Part shown: positions 45,073 through 54,207 of the stretch, one piece after another | Position numbering within the stretch: the stretch's first letter is position 1 | Layout: every line of letters begins with the position of its first letter | Assembly (NCBI GenBank): GCA_965223355.1 | Contig: CBDCWE010000003.1 | Coordinates: forward strand, 2,046,001 to 2,110,000 | Direction of reading: 5' to 3' | Source of the DNA: Tectiglobus sp965223355 | GTDB lineage: Bacteria > Pseudomonadota > Alphaproteobacteria > Rhizobiales > Hyphomicrobiaceae | Length of the DNA: 64,000 bases | The notes under the pieces: generated by a model | Told to the model about the DNA's origin: nothing | Seen by the model: the letters and a program-made list of their open reading frames with translations, nothing else | Databases searched by the model: none | Program-made: the position numbers and the translations under genes

Positions 45073-45231
45073 CGCCCACCGGGCAGGTACGCCCAAAGCG
45101 CTGCCCGACAAGGCAGATCAACCCCGAACGCGTTGCACAGCGAACCCCGAAAAACGATCCGACCGCACCGAACGAAGACGCACGCCCCTCACATCAAGCG
45201 ACTTGCGCGTGTTTATGATGCATGATCCGGG

Positions 45232-45272
45232 TTAGAGGTCTCAATCAACTAAAATGGCGCACTCAGACAATC
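45232..45272 (+). repeat. Fragment of the third palindromic family
   Basis: TTAGAGGTCTCAATCAACTA, then AAATGGCGCACTCAGAC, resembles the left arm of the element at 50540-50642. The other arm is missing. It lies about 55 bp beyond the end of doeB. Confidence 0.6.
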
Positions 45273-45326
45273 GATCGGCAGCAAGTATCGCCAACCGCGG
45301 CCCTGTTCCGATCTGATCAGAACGCA

Positions 45327-46319
45327 TTATGACGTCGTGGTGCCAATGACGGCCATGCAGTCGCCGGCCTTGACGAGCCCCGGGAAATGGCGCCCGGCGA
45401 GCATTCCGCTGAGCTTCGATCGGTAATCGATCGGCGCTATGCCGGTGCGATCGGTTGGCCATATTCGAGCGATGACGTCGCCCTCTGCGACGTCGGCACC
45501 GAGATCGACAACAGCTTCGATGAGCCCTTCGTGCTCCGAAATCACAAAGCAGTCGTCGTCTGGAATATTGAGATTGCGACTGGGCTCGACCTCCATCTCA
45601 CCGTCGAGAATGCCGGTATGGATGAGGACATTGCGGACGCCCTTCCCGGCGATGGCGACCGAACGGGCCGTTGCCGTGCCGCCGCCGCCTAGTTCGGTCG
45701 ACACAAACACCTTGCCCATCTCTTCGACGGCCGTGTCCAGCATGCCGACGTTGTCAAGTTCGAGCAGCATAGCCGAATAGGGCGCGTTGAACGCGCGCAT
45801 GGCCGCCACGCATTCTTGCTCGAGCGCCTTGTCCGCCAGGACGTGAGCCATCGCGAATGGGACAAAATCGAGCGTCTTGCCGCCGGCATGAATGTCGAGC
45901 ACGATGTCGGCCATCGGCACGATGACACGCTGGAAATAGTCGGCGATTTTTTCCGTGACGGTACCGTCGGGTCGCCCCGGAAACGTGCGGTTCATGTTGC
46001 CGCGATCGATCGGGGAGGTGCGCGTGCCGGCGCGAAACGCCGGATAGTTGAGGGCCGGCACGATGATGACACGGCCGCTGATGGCGGCAGGATCGAGCGT
46101 AAGTGCCAGATGCTGCAAGGCGATCGGGCCCTCGTACTCATCGCCGTGGCTGGCGCCCGTCAGCAATGCCGTCGGGCCATCGCCGTTGCGCACGACCGAG
46201 ACCGGCGTCATCAGTGCGCCCCAGGCAGAGTCGTCGCGGCTGTAGGGCAGGCGCAGAAAACCGTGATGGACACCGTCTTCGTCCAACGGCACCGTGCAGG
46301 ACATCGGGCTGGGCTTCAT
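45327..46319 (-). CDS. doeB: N-alpha-acetyl-L-2,4-diaminobutyrate deacetylase DoeB (EutE)
   Basis: A 330-aa aspartoacylase/succinylglutamate-desuccinylase-type zinc hydrolase. Zinc-binding and catalytic segments are GASHGDEYEGPIAL, PIDRGNMNRTFPG and IVLDIHAGGKTLDF. It removes the acetyl group from N-alpha-acetyl-diaminobutyrate made by ectoine hydrolase, giving L-2,4-diaminobutyrate in the cytoplasm. Located 6 bp downstream of doeA and last in the eutABC-doeA-doeB run. Confidence 0.92.
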   Translation of the reverse strand: MKPSPMSCTVPLDEDGVHHGFLRLPYSRDDSAWGALMTPVSVVRNGDGPTALLTGASHGDEYEGPIALQHLALTLDPAAISGRVIIVPALNYPAFRAGTRTSPIDRGNMNRTFPGRPDGTVTEKIADYFQRVIVPMADIVLDIHAGGKTLDFVPFAMAHVLADKALEQECVAAMRAFNAPYSAMLLELDNVGMLDTAVEEMGKVFVSTELGGGGTATARSVAIAGKGVRNVLIHTGILDGEMEVEPSRNLNIPDDDCFVISEHEGLIEAVVDLGADVAEGDVIARIWPTDRTGIAPIDYRSKLSGMLAGRHFPGLVKAGDCMAVIGTTTS

Positions 46320-46325
46320 TGACGA

Positions 46326-47513
46326 TCAATCCTTGACGAGGAGTTTTCGCGGAACGTTGGCGAGGCACTCGGGTCCCGTGTTGCCGATCACGATGCTTTC
46401 GGTGATTTCAAATCCCCAGTCGTCCATCCACAGACCCGTCATGAAGTGGAACGTCATATTTTCCTCGAGCACAGTGCGGTCACCGGGCCTGAGCGACATC
46501 GTGCGCTCACCCCAGTCGGGCGGGTAGGACAGCCCGATCGGATAGCCGGTGCGGTTGTCCTTGGTGATGTCGTATTTCTTCAGGACGGAAAAAAACGCAT
46601 TGGCGATGTCCTCGCACAGGTTGCCCGCCTTTGCGGCCGCAAGCCCCGCCTCGATGCCTTCGAGCACCGCCTTTTCAGCGTCCAGGAATGATTGCGAAGG
46701 CTTGCCCAGGAAGACGGTTCGCGAGAGCGGGCAGTGATAGCGATGGCAGGCGCCGGCGACCTCGAAGAACGTGCCCTCACCGGCCTTCATCGGCCGGTCG
46801 TCCCAGGTCAGGTGCGGCGCGGCGGCGTCGGCGCCCGAGGGCAGGAGCGGCACGATTGCCGGATAGTCGCCGCCGGCCCCGATATCCGGATCGTATCGCA
46901 ACCCTGCATCGTAGATTTCAGCAACCAGATCGCATTTGCGCAGACCCGGTTCGACCGTCTCGAAAATGCGCTGGTGGATGCGCTCGACGAAGCGGCCGGC
47001 GGTGCGCATGTACGCCAGTTCGCGCTCGGACTTGACGGCGCGCCGCCAGTTCACGAGGCCGGTGACGTCGGAAAATGCGGCATTGGGTAAATGGCGCCGA
47101 AGCGATGCAAATGCGGCCGCGGAGAACCAGTAGTTGTCCATCTCGACACCAATGCGCAACCCGGACCAGCCGCGCTCTGCAATGCGCGCTGCGAGATAAT
47201 CCATCGGATGGCGCTCGGTGGACTGCACGTAGTGGTCGGGATAGCCGATGATGTTGTCGTGCGCCATGAAGCAGGTGCGGACCGCCCCCTGCGCATCCTG
47301 GCCCCGGCCGAACCAGACCGGCTCACCATCCAGGCCGACGAGTACGGCCTGGTGAACATAGAACGACCAGCCGTCATAACCGGTGAGCCAGGCCATGTTG
47401 GAGGGGTCCGAAACGATAAGGAGATCGATCCCGCGCTCGTGCATCGCATGCCGGGTCTTGGAGAGCCGTTGCGCGTATTCCTCGGCGGTAAAGTGGAGCT
47501 TGGGCTCGATCAT
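46326..47513 (-). CDS. doeA: Ectoine hydrolase DoeA (EutD)
   Basis: A 395-aa M24 (pita-bread) family enzyme that opens the ectoine ring to N-acetyl-diaminobutyrate. Seen: SNMAWLTGYDGWSFYVHQAV, GVEMDNYWFSAAAFASL, TFFEVAGACHRYHCPLSRTVFLG and LEENMTFHFMTGLWMDDWGFEITESIVI. DoeA forms lack the full dimetal ligand set of true peptidases. Context between eutC and doeB confirms the role. Confidence 0.94.
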   Translation of the reverse strand: MIEPKLHFTAEEYAQRLSKTRHAMHERGIDLLIVSDPSNMAWLTGYDGWSFYVHQAVLVGLDGEPVWFGRGQDAQGAVRTCFMAHDNIIGYPDHYVQSTERHPMDYLAARIAERGWSGLRIGVEMDNYWFSAAAFASLRRHLPNAAFSDVTGLVNWRRAVKSERELAYMRTAGRFVERIHQRIFETVEPGLRKCDLVAEIYDAGLRYDPDIGAGGDYPAIVPLLPSGADAAAPHLTWDDRPMKAGEGTFFEVAGACHRYHCPLSRTVFLGKPSQSFLDAEKAVLEGIEAGLAAAKAGNLCEDIANAFFSVLKKYDITKDNRTGYPIGLSYPPDWGERTMSLRPGDRTVLEENMTFHFMTGLWMDDWGFEITESIVIGNTGPECLANVPRKLLVKD

Positions 47514-47534
47514 GCAGTATCACTCCATGGCTTT

Positions 47535-48527
47535 TCAGCTGACGAAGTCGGTTCCGGCACCGGCGGCCTCGCCACGCTCACGGGCGAGCGTCGCAATCGC
47601 CGTATCCTGCACGCCGGTGCCGGTGAGATCACAAATCGTGATCGCCTCACTGGATCGGCGACCGCGGGCAGCGCCTGTGACGATTTCTCCGAGCTCGGGA
47701 AATGTAGTTTCAGGAGCTATCGCTGCAGCCGCGAGCGCATGATGTAGTTCGCCCAGCGTCTCCGTCTGTGAGCGCCTGTCCGGTACGTAAAGGTCGGCCC
47801 GGGTGAGGCAGGCCGCCTCCAGCTCGTTCTTGCTGTGCTGATCAGAACCCATAGCCGTGATGTGCTGGCCCGGCTGCAACCAGCCCGCGAGGACAAGTGG
47901 CGTCTCGGCAGGTGTCGTGGTCACGACGATATCGCCAGCGCGAATTGCCCCGGCGAGGTCGCTACCGGCACGAACGTCGATCGCCAAGGTTGCCGTCATT
48001 TCCTTTGCTGTGGATTGTGCTTTCTCACTGTCGCGTGCCCAGATGATCGCCTTCTTGATCGGGCGTACGAGCGTCAGCGCCTGGAGCTGCAACTTGGCCT
48101 GGCTGCCGGCACCGACAATGCATGCCGTTTCGGCATCCGAGCGTGCCAAATGTCGGGCGGCGACCGCGCCGGCTGCTGCAGTTCGAACGTCGGTCAGGTA
48201 ACCGTTGTCGAGCAGCAGCGCCTCGACCATGCCCGTGCGGGCCGAGAACAGGATCATCAGGCCGGACGTGCTTGGCAGTCCGATTGTCGGATTGTCGAAA
48301 AACCCCGGCGAAACCTTGATCGCGAAGCTGTCGATGCCGGGTACGTAGGCAGTCTTGACGTCAACTTCTCCGTGATAGTCGTCGATTGCCATCGAAAGGA
48401 TAGGCGGCATGACAACCTGACCGCCGGCAAGCTTGCCGAATGCGTCCTCGATGCAGCTGACCGCGTCGAGGTCGAGGCGCACGAGATCACGCAGCTCGGA
48501 TTCGGTCAGGATCTTGATCTTGGGCAT
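47535..48527 (-). CDS. eutC: Ectoine utilisation protein EutC (cyclodeaminase-like)
   Basis: A 330-aa ornithine-cyclodeaminase/mu-crystallin family protein. NAD-binding motif CIVGAGSQAKLQLQAL, IKVSPGFFDNPTIGLPSTSGLMILF, and TEGxxP-like VTTTPAETPLVLAGWLQPGQHITAMGSD. In the cluster it is assigned, with EutA and EutB, to conversion of 5-hydroxyectoine to ectoine. It starts 3 bp after eutB. Confidence 0.92.
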   Translation of the reverse strand: MPKIKILTESELRDLVRLDLDAVSCIEDAFGKLAGGQVVMPPILSMAIDDYHGEVDVKTAYVPGIDSFAIKVSPGFFDNPTIGLPSTSGLMILFSARTGMVEALLLDNGYLTDVRTAAAGAVAARHLARSDAETACIVGAGSQAKLQLQALTLVRPIKKAIIWARDSEKAQSTAKEMTATLAIDVRAGSDLAGAIRAGDIVVTTTPAETPLVLAGWLQPGQHITAMGSDQHSKNELEAACLTRADLYVPDRRSQTETLGELHHALAAAAIAPETTFPELGEIVTGAARGRRSSEAITICDLTGTGVQDTAIATLARERGEAAGAGTDFVS

Positions 48528-48530
48528 TGG

Positions 48531-49532
48531 TCAGTTCGATTCCTTCAAGACATCAACGTTTTCACCGGAGATGATCCGATGATGAAGTCGCATGTCGATG
48601 TTGCCGCCGCTAAGTAATACGACCGTCGGGCCAGTTGGTCGGACTTTGTTGGCGAGCAGAGCCGCAAGGCCGACAGCACCCGATCCCTCCACGATCTGGC
48701 GCTCCTGCCAGTAGGCGTGTCTGATGCCGGTCGCGATCTCGGCTTCGCTGACCAGAACCATGTCGTCGGCAAGATCGCGCACAAGCCCGAAAGTGTAACG
48801 GTTGTCCAGGCCAATGCCGCCGCCGAGAGAGTCGGCCAAAGTTGGCAGTTCATCCACCAGAACGGGCCGGCCCGCCTTGAGACTGTCGTGCATGGCAGCA
48901 CCTCGATCCATCGACACGCCGATGATACGGATGCTCGGATCGCGCGCTTTCAAGGCAATGGCGATACCTGCGAGCAGGCCGCCGCCGGACACCTGAACCA
49001 GCACCGTTTTCAGATCAGGAACTTGCTCGATGAGTTCAAGGCCGAGCGTGCCCTGCCCGGCGATGATGGCGGGATGGTCGAACGGAGGCACCATCGTCAT
49101 GCCAGCGTCTTCGACGAGGCGGTCGACTTCGGCCTGTGCTTGATCTTGAGTGCTGCCGACAATTCGAACTTCGCCACCCAGTGCCCTGATGCCATCTATC
49201 TTGTTTTGCGGCACCAGTTCGGACATACAGATGATGCAGCGCACGCCGGCCTCGCGTGCGGCATAAGCAAGACCGCGACCATGGTTTCCGGTCGAAACGC
49301 CAACCACACCACGTTTGCTGGCGTCGCCATCGAGACTGAGGATGGCGTTGGTCGCGCCGCGCAGCTTGAAGCTGCCGGTGGTCTGAAGGTGCTCGAGCTT
49401 CAAGTATATCGGGACTTCGATGCTTTCGATCAGGCTTGGCGACGAAGTCACCGGCGTGCGGTAAATCCAGCGTGCAATGGTGTGCCGGGCGCGCTCGATG
49501 TGCGCCGGCGTAATGGATCGCGCTGACGTCAT
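48531..49532 (-). CDS. eutB: Hydroxyectoine utilisation dehydratase EutB
   Basis: A 333-aa PLP enzyme of the threonine-dehydratase type. PLP Lys in TTGSFKLRGATNA, the phosphate-binding VSGGGLLAGIAIALK, and STGNHGRGLAYAAREAGV. It is proposed to dehydrate hydroxyectoine. Start overlaps the eutA stop by 4 bp. Confidence 0.93.
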   Translation of the reverse strand: MTSARSITPAHIERARHTIARWIYRTPVTSSPSLIESIEVPIYLKLEHLQTTGSFKLRGATNAILSLDGDASKRGVVGVSTGNHGRGLAYAAREAGVRCIICMSELVPQNKIDGIRALGGEVRIVGSTQDQAQAEVDRLVEDAGMTMVPPFDHPAIIAGQGTLGLELIEQVPDLKTVLVQVSGGGLLAGIAIALKARDPSIRIIGVSMDRGAAMHDSLKAGRPVLVDELPTLADSLGGGIGLDNRYTFGLVRDLADDMVLVSEAEIATGIRHAYWQERQIVEGSGAVGLAALLANKVRPTGPTVVLLSGGNIDMRLHHRIISGENVDVLKESN

Positions 49533-50323
49533 GCTGCGGCACCGGTGGTATCCGATGACCAGTCCAGATCAAACAGGCGACCGTACCCCCTGACCCGATC
49601 GTCGAGGCCGGCATGACGCATCGTCAGCCAGGCGCTAGCCTGATTGGACGTGATCACCGGCTTGCCCGTTCGCCGTTCAAGCGCGTCAATCGTGCCAATG
49701 GCCGGCAATGCCGTGCACGAGATGAAAAACCCCTCGACGTCGGCGCCATCCAGTTGCAGGACGGCTTCGATGATGCTGTTCTGACAGATCAGGGCCATCT
49801 CACGGTCATCGTCCATCCCGAAGCAGGCGAAACGGCGAACCTCGAAGCCGTGCGAGACAAAGTACTCCGCCATCGGAGTGCTGGTTTCGACAGTGTATGG
49901 CGTCAGCACGGCAATTCGTTTCAGGTCAAGCACAGCCAAGGCATGACGTGCAGCCAATGTCGGTGTAACGACAGGCACGCCCGGACGGGCTTGGTTTATG
50001 GCAGATGCCACCTCTCCATCACCAATTACGACGGACGCTGCCGTGCAGCCGTAGTAAATCGCATCAAGCTGAATGCCGGGCAGCAGGAGTTCGGCGGCCG
50101 TTTTGAGCGCCGGCGTCATCTTCCGCAGATTGTCGACTGTCGTCGGGTTTCGATAGGCGACCCGGGTTGCGTAAATGCCCGCGCGATCAAGGGGGATAAT
50201 CGCTGCAAGATCGACTTCCGTCGTCAGGTCCGTCGCCAGCGCTATCAAACCCAGGCGTTTGCGCCCCGCTACCAACGGACTTGGCGCCGGCCTTTCCAGA
50301 CACTCTATACTTGCGTCAGTCAT
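49529..50323 (-). CDS. eutA: Ectoine utilisation protein EutA (maleate isomerase/racemase-like)
   Basis: About 264 aa from the ATG at 50323, which has GGGAGAG 9 bp upstream; the frame is open farther. It has an Asp/Glu racemase-type fold with two catalytic-type Cys, in IYYGCTAASVVIG and FFISCTALPAIGTI. It starts the eutABC-doeAB run. The 315-bp gap to the usp gene, normally small, is occupied by two palindromic elements. Confidence 0.92.
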   Translation of the reverse strand: MTDASIECLERPAPSPLVAGRKRLGLIALATDLTTEVDLAAIIPLDRAGIYATRVAYRNPTTVDNLRKMTPALKTAAELLLPGIQLDAIYYGCTAASVVIGDGEVASAINQARPGVPVVTPTLAARHALAVLDLKRIAVLTPYTVETSTPMAEYFVSHGFEVRRFACFGMDDDREMALICQNSIIEAVLQLDGADVEGFFISCTALPAIGTIDALERRTGKPVITSNQASAWLTMRHAGLDDRVRGYGRLFDLDWSSDTTGAAA

Positions 50324-50404
50324 CACATCGTCTCTCCCGGCAGGCCGATGAAGCCGCAAAGACCGGTCTCAGCCAATGTCCTCGCCCGATCTCGCGGGCA
50401 TGGC

Positions 50405-50543
50405 CTAGATCATCGTGCTTTAAGTTGGAACCGCTATTGCGGTTCCAACTTAAAGCACAAAGATGATCGCCACTTAAGAGGCGAGCAACTTTCTGCCTTT
50501 ATTCGGGATCGTTCCGATTCCGAATAAAGGCAGGTTGCTCTAG
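50405..50543 (+). repeat. Two-hairpin CTAG element, copy G
   Basis: A complete 139-bp copy with CTAG at both ends (50405-50408 and 50540-50543). The right CTAG is shared with the palindrome that follows. It sits 82 bp upstream of eutA within the ectoine gene run. Confidence 0.95.
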
Positions 50544-50642
50544 TGGTCTCAATCACTTCAAATGGCGCCTTGGGCCACCGCGCCTTGGCACAGACCAAAT
50601 CTGAGCGTCTGAATCACCATTTTAAGTGATTGAGACCACTAG
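50540..50642. repeat. Third palindromic family, complete copy
   Basis: A 103-bp palindrome-ended unit bounded by CTAG at both ends. The arms are GTGGTCTCAATCACTT and AAGTGATTGAGACCAC, with a 60-bp centre. Different in sequence from the two-hairpin family but inserted at the same target sequence. The distal CTAG supplies the TAG stop of the usp gene. Confidence 0.9.
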
Positions 50643-51082
50643 ACGACCATCACCGGACAATCTGCCAGGCTGGTGACTTTGTGAGAGACGCTGCCAAGCA
50701 GAAATCCTTCCAGGTCACCGTGACCGCGGCTGCCAACGACAATCAGATCAGCATTTTTTTCCTTACCAAACTGAACGATCGTACGCGCCGGTTGGCCCAG
50801 TTTGACGAACGCGCGGACGTTAGTACTGCCGCACCGTTGGGCGAGCGCTTTTGCGCTTTCGGCAACGTCCTTGGCATGATCGCGCAAAGTGTCATCGATG
50901 AGTTCTGGCGCCGAATCAGGCCGTACCATGGACAACGATGCCTCCAACTGGCTGTGGTGGCGATAGACAGCCAGAATGATGAGTTCGCAGTCAAAGGCGT
51001 TCTGCACGTCCACCGCCGTCTCCAGTGCCTTGTTCGAGCCGTCAGAGCCGTCAACGGCGGCCAAAATGCACTTGAATGTCAT
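50639..51082 (-). CDS. Universal stress protein of the ectoine transporter (TeaD/Usp)
   Basis: A 147-aa UspA-domain protein from the ATG at 51082: ILAAVDGSDGSNKALETA, and the ATP-binding loop VVGSRGHGDLEGFLLGSVSHKVTSLADCPVMVV. In Halomonas TeaD binds ATP and modulates the TeaABC transporter. It follows the DctM gene by 16 bp. The protein ends at VMVV with a TAG formed by the CTAG border of a palindrome; one or two C-terminal residues may have been lost. Confidence 0.9.
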   Translation of the reverse strand: MTFKCILAAVDGSDGSNKALETAVDVQNAFDCELIILAVYRHHSQLEASLSMVRPDSAPELIDDTLRDHAKDVAESAKALAQRCGSTNVRAFVKLGQPARTIVQFGKEKNADLIVVGSRGHGDLEGFLLGSVSHKVTSLADCPVMVV

Positions 51083-51098
51083 GCGTTGCCGTCCTCCT

Positions 51099-52385
51099 CT
51101 ATTTGGCGAACGCCAGATCACGAAGGAACAATGCGATCTGCGGGAAGAAGATCAGTGCCACCGAGACGCCCAGCAACATGATGATGAAGGGCGGCGTGCC
51201 ACGCACGACCTCCGCGTAAGGTCGTTTGAACACCGCGATAGCAGTGAAGATGTCACAGCCGAACGGAGGCGTTGCCGATCCGATCGCAACCTGCAACGTG
51301 ATGATCGTTCCAACGAGAACAGGATCCAGACCGACCGATTTGACGACCGGCGCGAAGATCGGAACAAGCACGAGAATGACGACAATCGGGTCGACGAACA
51401 TACACCCGATAAAGAAGGCGATTGAGATGACGAAGAGCACCCCGATCGGGCCCATGTCCGAAATCCCGACAGCCGCGAGCATTGCCTGCGGCACTTGTGC
51501 AAACGAAATAACCCAGGAAAACGCAGCCCCGGCAGCTACCAGAATGAATACAACGGCTGTGATGAGCCCGGTTGATTTCGCCGTCTCATAGACATCCGCC
51601 AAAGACATGGAGCGGAAAACAACAACCTCGAGGATCAGGGCGTAAAGCACACAAGCCGCCGCCGCCTCGGTCGGGCTGAAGACGCCGCCATAGATGCCGC
51701 CGATGATGATGGCCGGAAAACCGAGTGGCCACAGTGCATCGCGCAAAGCCTCGAGACGCTCATGCCAGGTCGCCCTTGCTTCCGTCGGCACGTTGTTGCG
51801 AACGGCGTAGATATAGCTGTAGGCGGAGAACAGAACGAGGATCAGCACGCCCGGCCCGATGCCGGCGATGAATAGTTCGGCGATGGAGGTGTTGGATACA
51901 ACGCCGTAAATGATCATGCCGATCGATGGGGGGATCAAAAACGCGATATCGCTCGCGTTCACGATCAGTGCGAGCACAAAGCTGTCTTTGTAGCCGGCCT
52001 TCAACATCCTCGGCCGCAGAGGTGAACCAATGGCGACCACGGTTGCCTGTGTCGAACCGGAAACTGCGCCAAACATCGTGCAGGCCGCCGCCGTCGAAAC
52101 CGCAAGGCCACCCTTCATGTGACCAACGAACTTCATGACCAGATTGATCAGGCGATCGGCTGAATGCCCGCGCGTCATGATATCCGCCGCGAAAATGAAC
52201 ATCGGCACTGCAATCAGCGAGGCGGGCCTGATCCCAGCCATAAACTGCTGGATCATGGTCTCCATCTGCCCGAAGCCGCCGAACATTTGGTAGAAGCCGA
52301 TCGTGGCCCCGACGATCAACGGGATCATCATCGGGAAGCCCAGCAAGAGCAGAACGACCATCGTCAGGAATACTGTAGCTGCCAT
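51099..52385 (-). CDS. uehC: TRAP transporter large permease for ectoine/hydroxyectoine
   Basis: A 428-aa DctM-family protein with about 12 membrane helices. Typical segments are LGFPMMIPLIVGATIGFY, PMFIFAADIMTRG, AAACTMFGAVSGSTQATVVAIGS, IPPSIGMIIYG and the C-terminal GSATPPFGCDIFTA. It forms the Na+-coupled translocation unit. The specificity is inferred from the eut/doe genes downstream. Confidence 0.92.
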   Translation of the reverse strand: MAATVFLTMVVLLLLGFPMMIPLIVGATIGFYQMFGGFGQMETMIQQFMAGIRPASLIAVPMFIFAADIMTRGHSADRLINLVMKFVGHMKGGLAVSTAAACTMFGAVSGSTQATVVAIGSPLRPRMLKAGYKDSFVLALIVNASDIAFLIPPSIGMIIYGVVSNTSIAELFIAGIGPGVLILVLFSAYSYIYAVRNNVPTEARATWHERLEALRDALWPLGFPAIIIGGIYGGVFSPTEAAAACVLYALILEVVVFRSMSLADVYETAKSTGLITAVVFILVAAGAAFSWVISFAQVPQAMLAAVGISDMGPIGVLFVISIAFFIGCMFVDPIVVILVLVPIFAPVVKSVGLDPVLVGTIITLQVAIGSATPPFGCDIFTAIAVFKRPYAEVVRGTPPFIIMLLGVSVALIFFPQIALFLRDLAFAK

Positions 52386-52402
52386 TGCTCTGTCCCCCCC
52401 CC

Positions 52403-53020
52403 TCAGACTTCCAGCTCGTCTTCTTCATATCCCTCCAGCACACTGGTGGAGAGGTAGATGTCCTTAGAGGTCATGTTCTTGATGGCGGTCAGCGCGTATT
52501 GCAGGCCCGTCATGAAGAAACCGACCGGCACCCAAACGAGGATCATCCACACCGGAATCTGCAGGGCCGGCAGCACGCGACCGCGCGAAGCCTGGGTTTC
52601 AATGTAACCGATGGCGTAGTAGCAAAGCCCGAACATGAAAACCGCTGTGACGAGTGCGATAACGATCATCATCCACTTGCGCAATTTGCCGGGTAACGTG
52701 TCGTAGATCGCCGACATGCGGATATGCCGACCGTGCCGGGCTGCGTAACTGATGCCGGCAAACGTAATCAAAATGATGAGAATGCGATTGAGTTCCTCCG
52801 TGAAGAATATGCTGCTTTGAAGCGCAAATCGCCCGACCACATTTGCGATTGTGTTGAGCGCCATCAACAGCACGCCGGTGGCGAGCAGGAACGACTCTAT
52901 TCGACTGATCGTGCTGTCGATCACACCCAGAAAACCGGGCAGGCTGGACTCGTGCGTGTCTCGTTTTTCCTGCTCGCTCACGTACCCCACCCTTCGCTTA
53001 ACCGATCGGCCAGAGTGCAC
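52403..53020 (-). CDS. uehB: TRAP transporter small permease (DctQ)
   Basis: Up to 205 aa; a GTG at 52981 is an alternative start. Four membrane helices, with FFTEELNRILIILITFAGISYAARHGRHIRMSAIYDTLPGKLRKW typical of DctQ. Sits between the DctM and DctP genes with short gaps. Confidence 0.9.
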   Translation of the reverse strand: MHSGRSVKRRVGYVSEQEKRDTHESSLPGFLGVIDSTISRIESFLLATGVLLMALNTIANVVGRFALQSSIFFTEELNRILIILITFAGISYAARHGRHIRMSAIYDTLPGKLRKWMMIVIALVTAVFMFGLCYYAIGYIETQASRGRVLPALQIPVWMILVWVPVGFFMTGLQYALTAIKNMTSKDIYLSTSVLEGYEEDELEV

Positions 53021-53084
53021 CGGCCGGGCTCTACCCGGGCCGGTGCCGTCAGGCGCGCCCGGGCAAAGTCACATTGTTGTCGGC

Positions 53085-54107
53085 TTACTCCTTCGCGGCC
53101 GCCTTCAAGTCCTTCTTCATCTGCTCGAGGATGGCCTTGCCGCTTGCCCCTGTCATCTCAATAAACTTCTTTTCGACCTCGACCGCGGCCTTCTTGAAGC
53201 ACGAGCGCTGCTCTTCCGTCAGCACTGTCACCGTCATCTCCGGCTTGGCTTTTTTGATCTTTGCCAGCTCGCTCTCGGCCAAACCCTTTTGATACTTGAC
53301 GATATGATCGTAAGCGACCGTGGCTGCGTCCTGGATCACCTTCTTGTCCTGGTCGCTGAGCCCGTCGTAGAATTTCTTGTTGGCCATCACCGCTGTCGTG
53401 AAGTTGTTGTGGCCGGCATAGGTGATGTGGTCGGTCACTTCGTAGATTTTGGTCGAGTACAGGAAGAAGGTCGGGTTCTCCTGGCCCTGAATGATGTTGG
53501 TCTGCAGGCCGCCATAGACCTCGCCCCACGGCAGCGGCGTCGGCGTTGCACCAAACGCCCGGTAGGATTCGACAAGCAGAGGGTTGGTCATGACGCGGAA
53601 TTTGACCTCATTGAGGTCCGAACAGGTCTTGACCGGCTTCTTGGTGGTCATTGCAACTTCGCCTTCGGGGAACATCCGGAGAAGTTCAAGCCCTTTGGCG
53701 GCGTAAAGCTTCTTGAAGTCCTGATTGATTGCCTTGCTATCGCGATAGAAGCGGGCGAGCTGTCCTTGGTCGGTCGGCAACAGGTACGGCACGAAAAAGA
53801 CCTGGGCTTCGGGAATAAGGGAGCCGGTAAATCCCGGCGACTGGTCGACGAACTGTAGAATGCCGGCTTGGGCCTGTTCCATTATGTCGGCAGATTCACC
53901 AAGCGTGCCGAACGGAAACAGCTGGATCTTGTGAGCGGAATTCTTTTCGATCTCTTCCTTGAACTTTGTCGCATAGACGCCCTGAACCTCGGTGAGCGAC
54001 TCCTCGAAGGCATATCTCCAAGTGGCGGCCTGCGTGGTCACGATGCTCCCCATCAGCAACGTCGCCGCTGCAAATCCCGTTAAAAGGTGCATTCTGCGAA
54101 TTCTCAT
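53085..54107 (-). CDS. uehA: TRAP substrate-binding protein for ectoine/hydroxyectoine (UehA/TeaA-like)
   Basis: A 340-aa DctP-family protein with a signal peptide (LLTGFAAATLLMGSIVTTQA). The mature domain includes WRYAFEESLTEVQGVYATKFKEEIEKNSAHKIQLFPFGTLGESADIMEQAQAG and the substrate-Arg segment NEVKFRVMTNPLLVESYRAFGATPTPLPWGEVYGGLQ. It captures ectoines in the periplasm. GGGAG 11 bp upstream of the ATG. First gene of uehABC-usp. Confidence 0.93.
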   Translation of the reverse strand: MRIRRMHLLTGFAAATLLMGSIVTTQAATWRYAFEESLTEVQGVYATKFKEEIEKNSAHKIQLFPFGTLGESADIMEQAQAGILQFVDQSPGFTGSLIPEAQVFFVPYLLPTDQGQLARFYRDSKAINQDFKKLYAAKGLELLRMFPEGEVAMTTKKPVKTCSDLNEVKFRVMTNPLLVESYRAFGATPTPLPWGEVYGGLQTNIIQGQENPTFFLYSTKIYEVTDHITYAGHNNFTTAVMANKKFYDGLSDQDKKVIQDAATVAYDHIVKYQKGLAESELAKIKKAKPEMTVTVLTEEQRSCFKKAAVEVEKKFIEMTGASGKAILEQMKKDLKAAAKE

Positions 54108-54190
54108 GGTTTTGCTTAACTCCCTGGTTGCGTCGGCATGGCCGACTTCGGCTCGCCCCTGCGAACGGGGTAACGGCTCAGTCGTGAAAC

Positions 54191-54207
54191 GCAGTCACGA
54201 CAATTGA
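54191..54207. promoter_or_regulatory. Candidate EnuR operator upstream of uehA
   Basis: GCAGTCACGACAATTGA matches 55995-56011 at 16 of 17 positions. It lies 84 bp before the uehA start. It overlaps a perfect inverted repeat GTCGTGA-N7-TCACGAC (54181-54201). No experimental site was consulted; the assignment rests on sharing between two promoters of one regulon. Confidence 0.6.

Noticed and set aside
50405..50642. Palindromes as rho-independent terminators of usp
   Set aside because: No T-run follows the stems, and the same sequences occur at many unrelated places with CTAG borders, so a mobile-element origin explains them better. Some termination effect is still possible.
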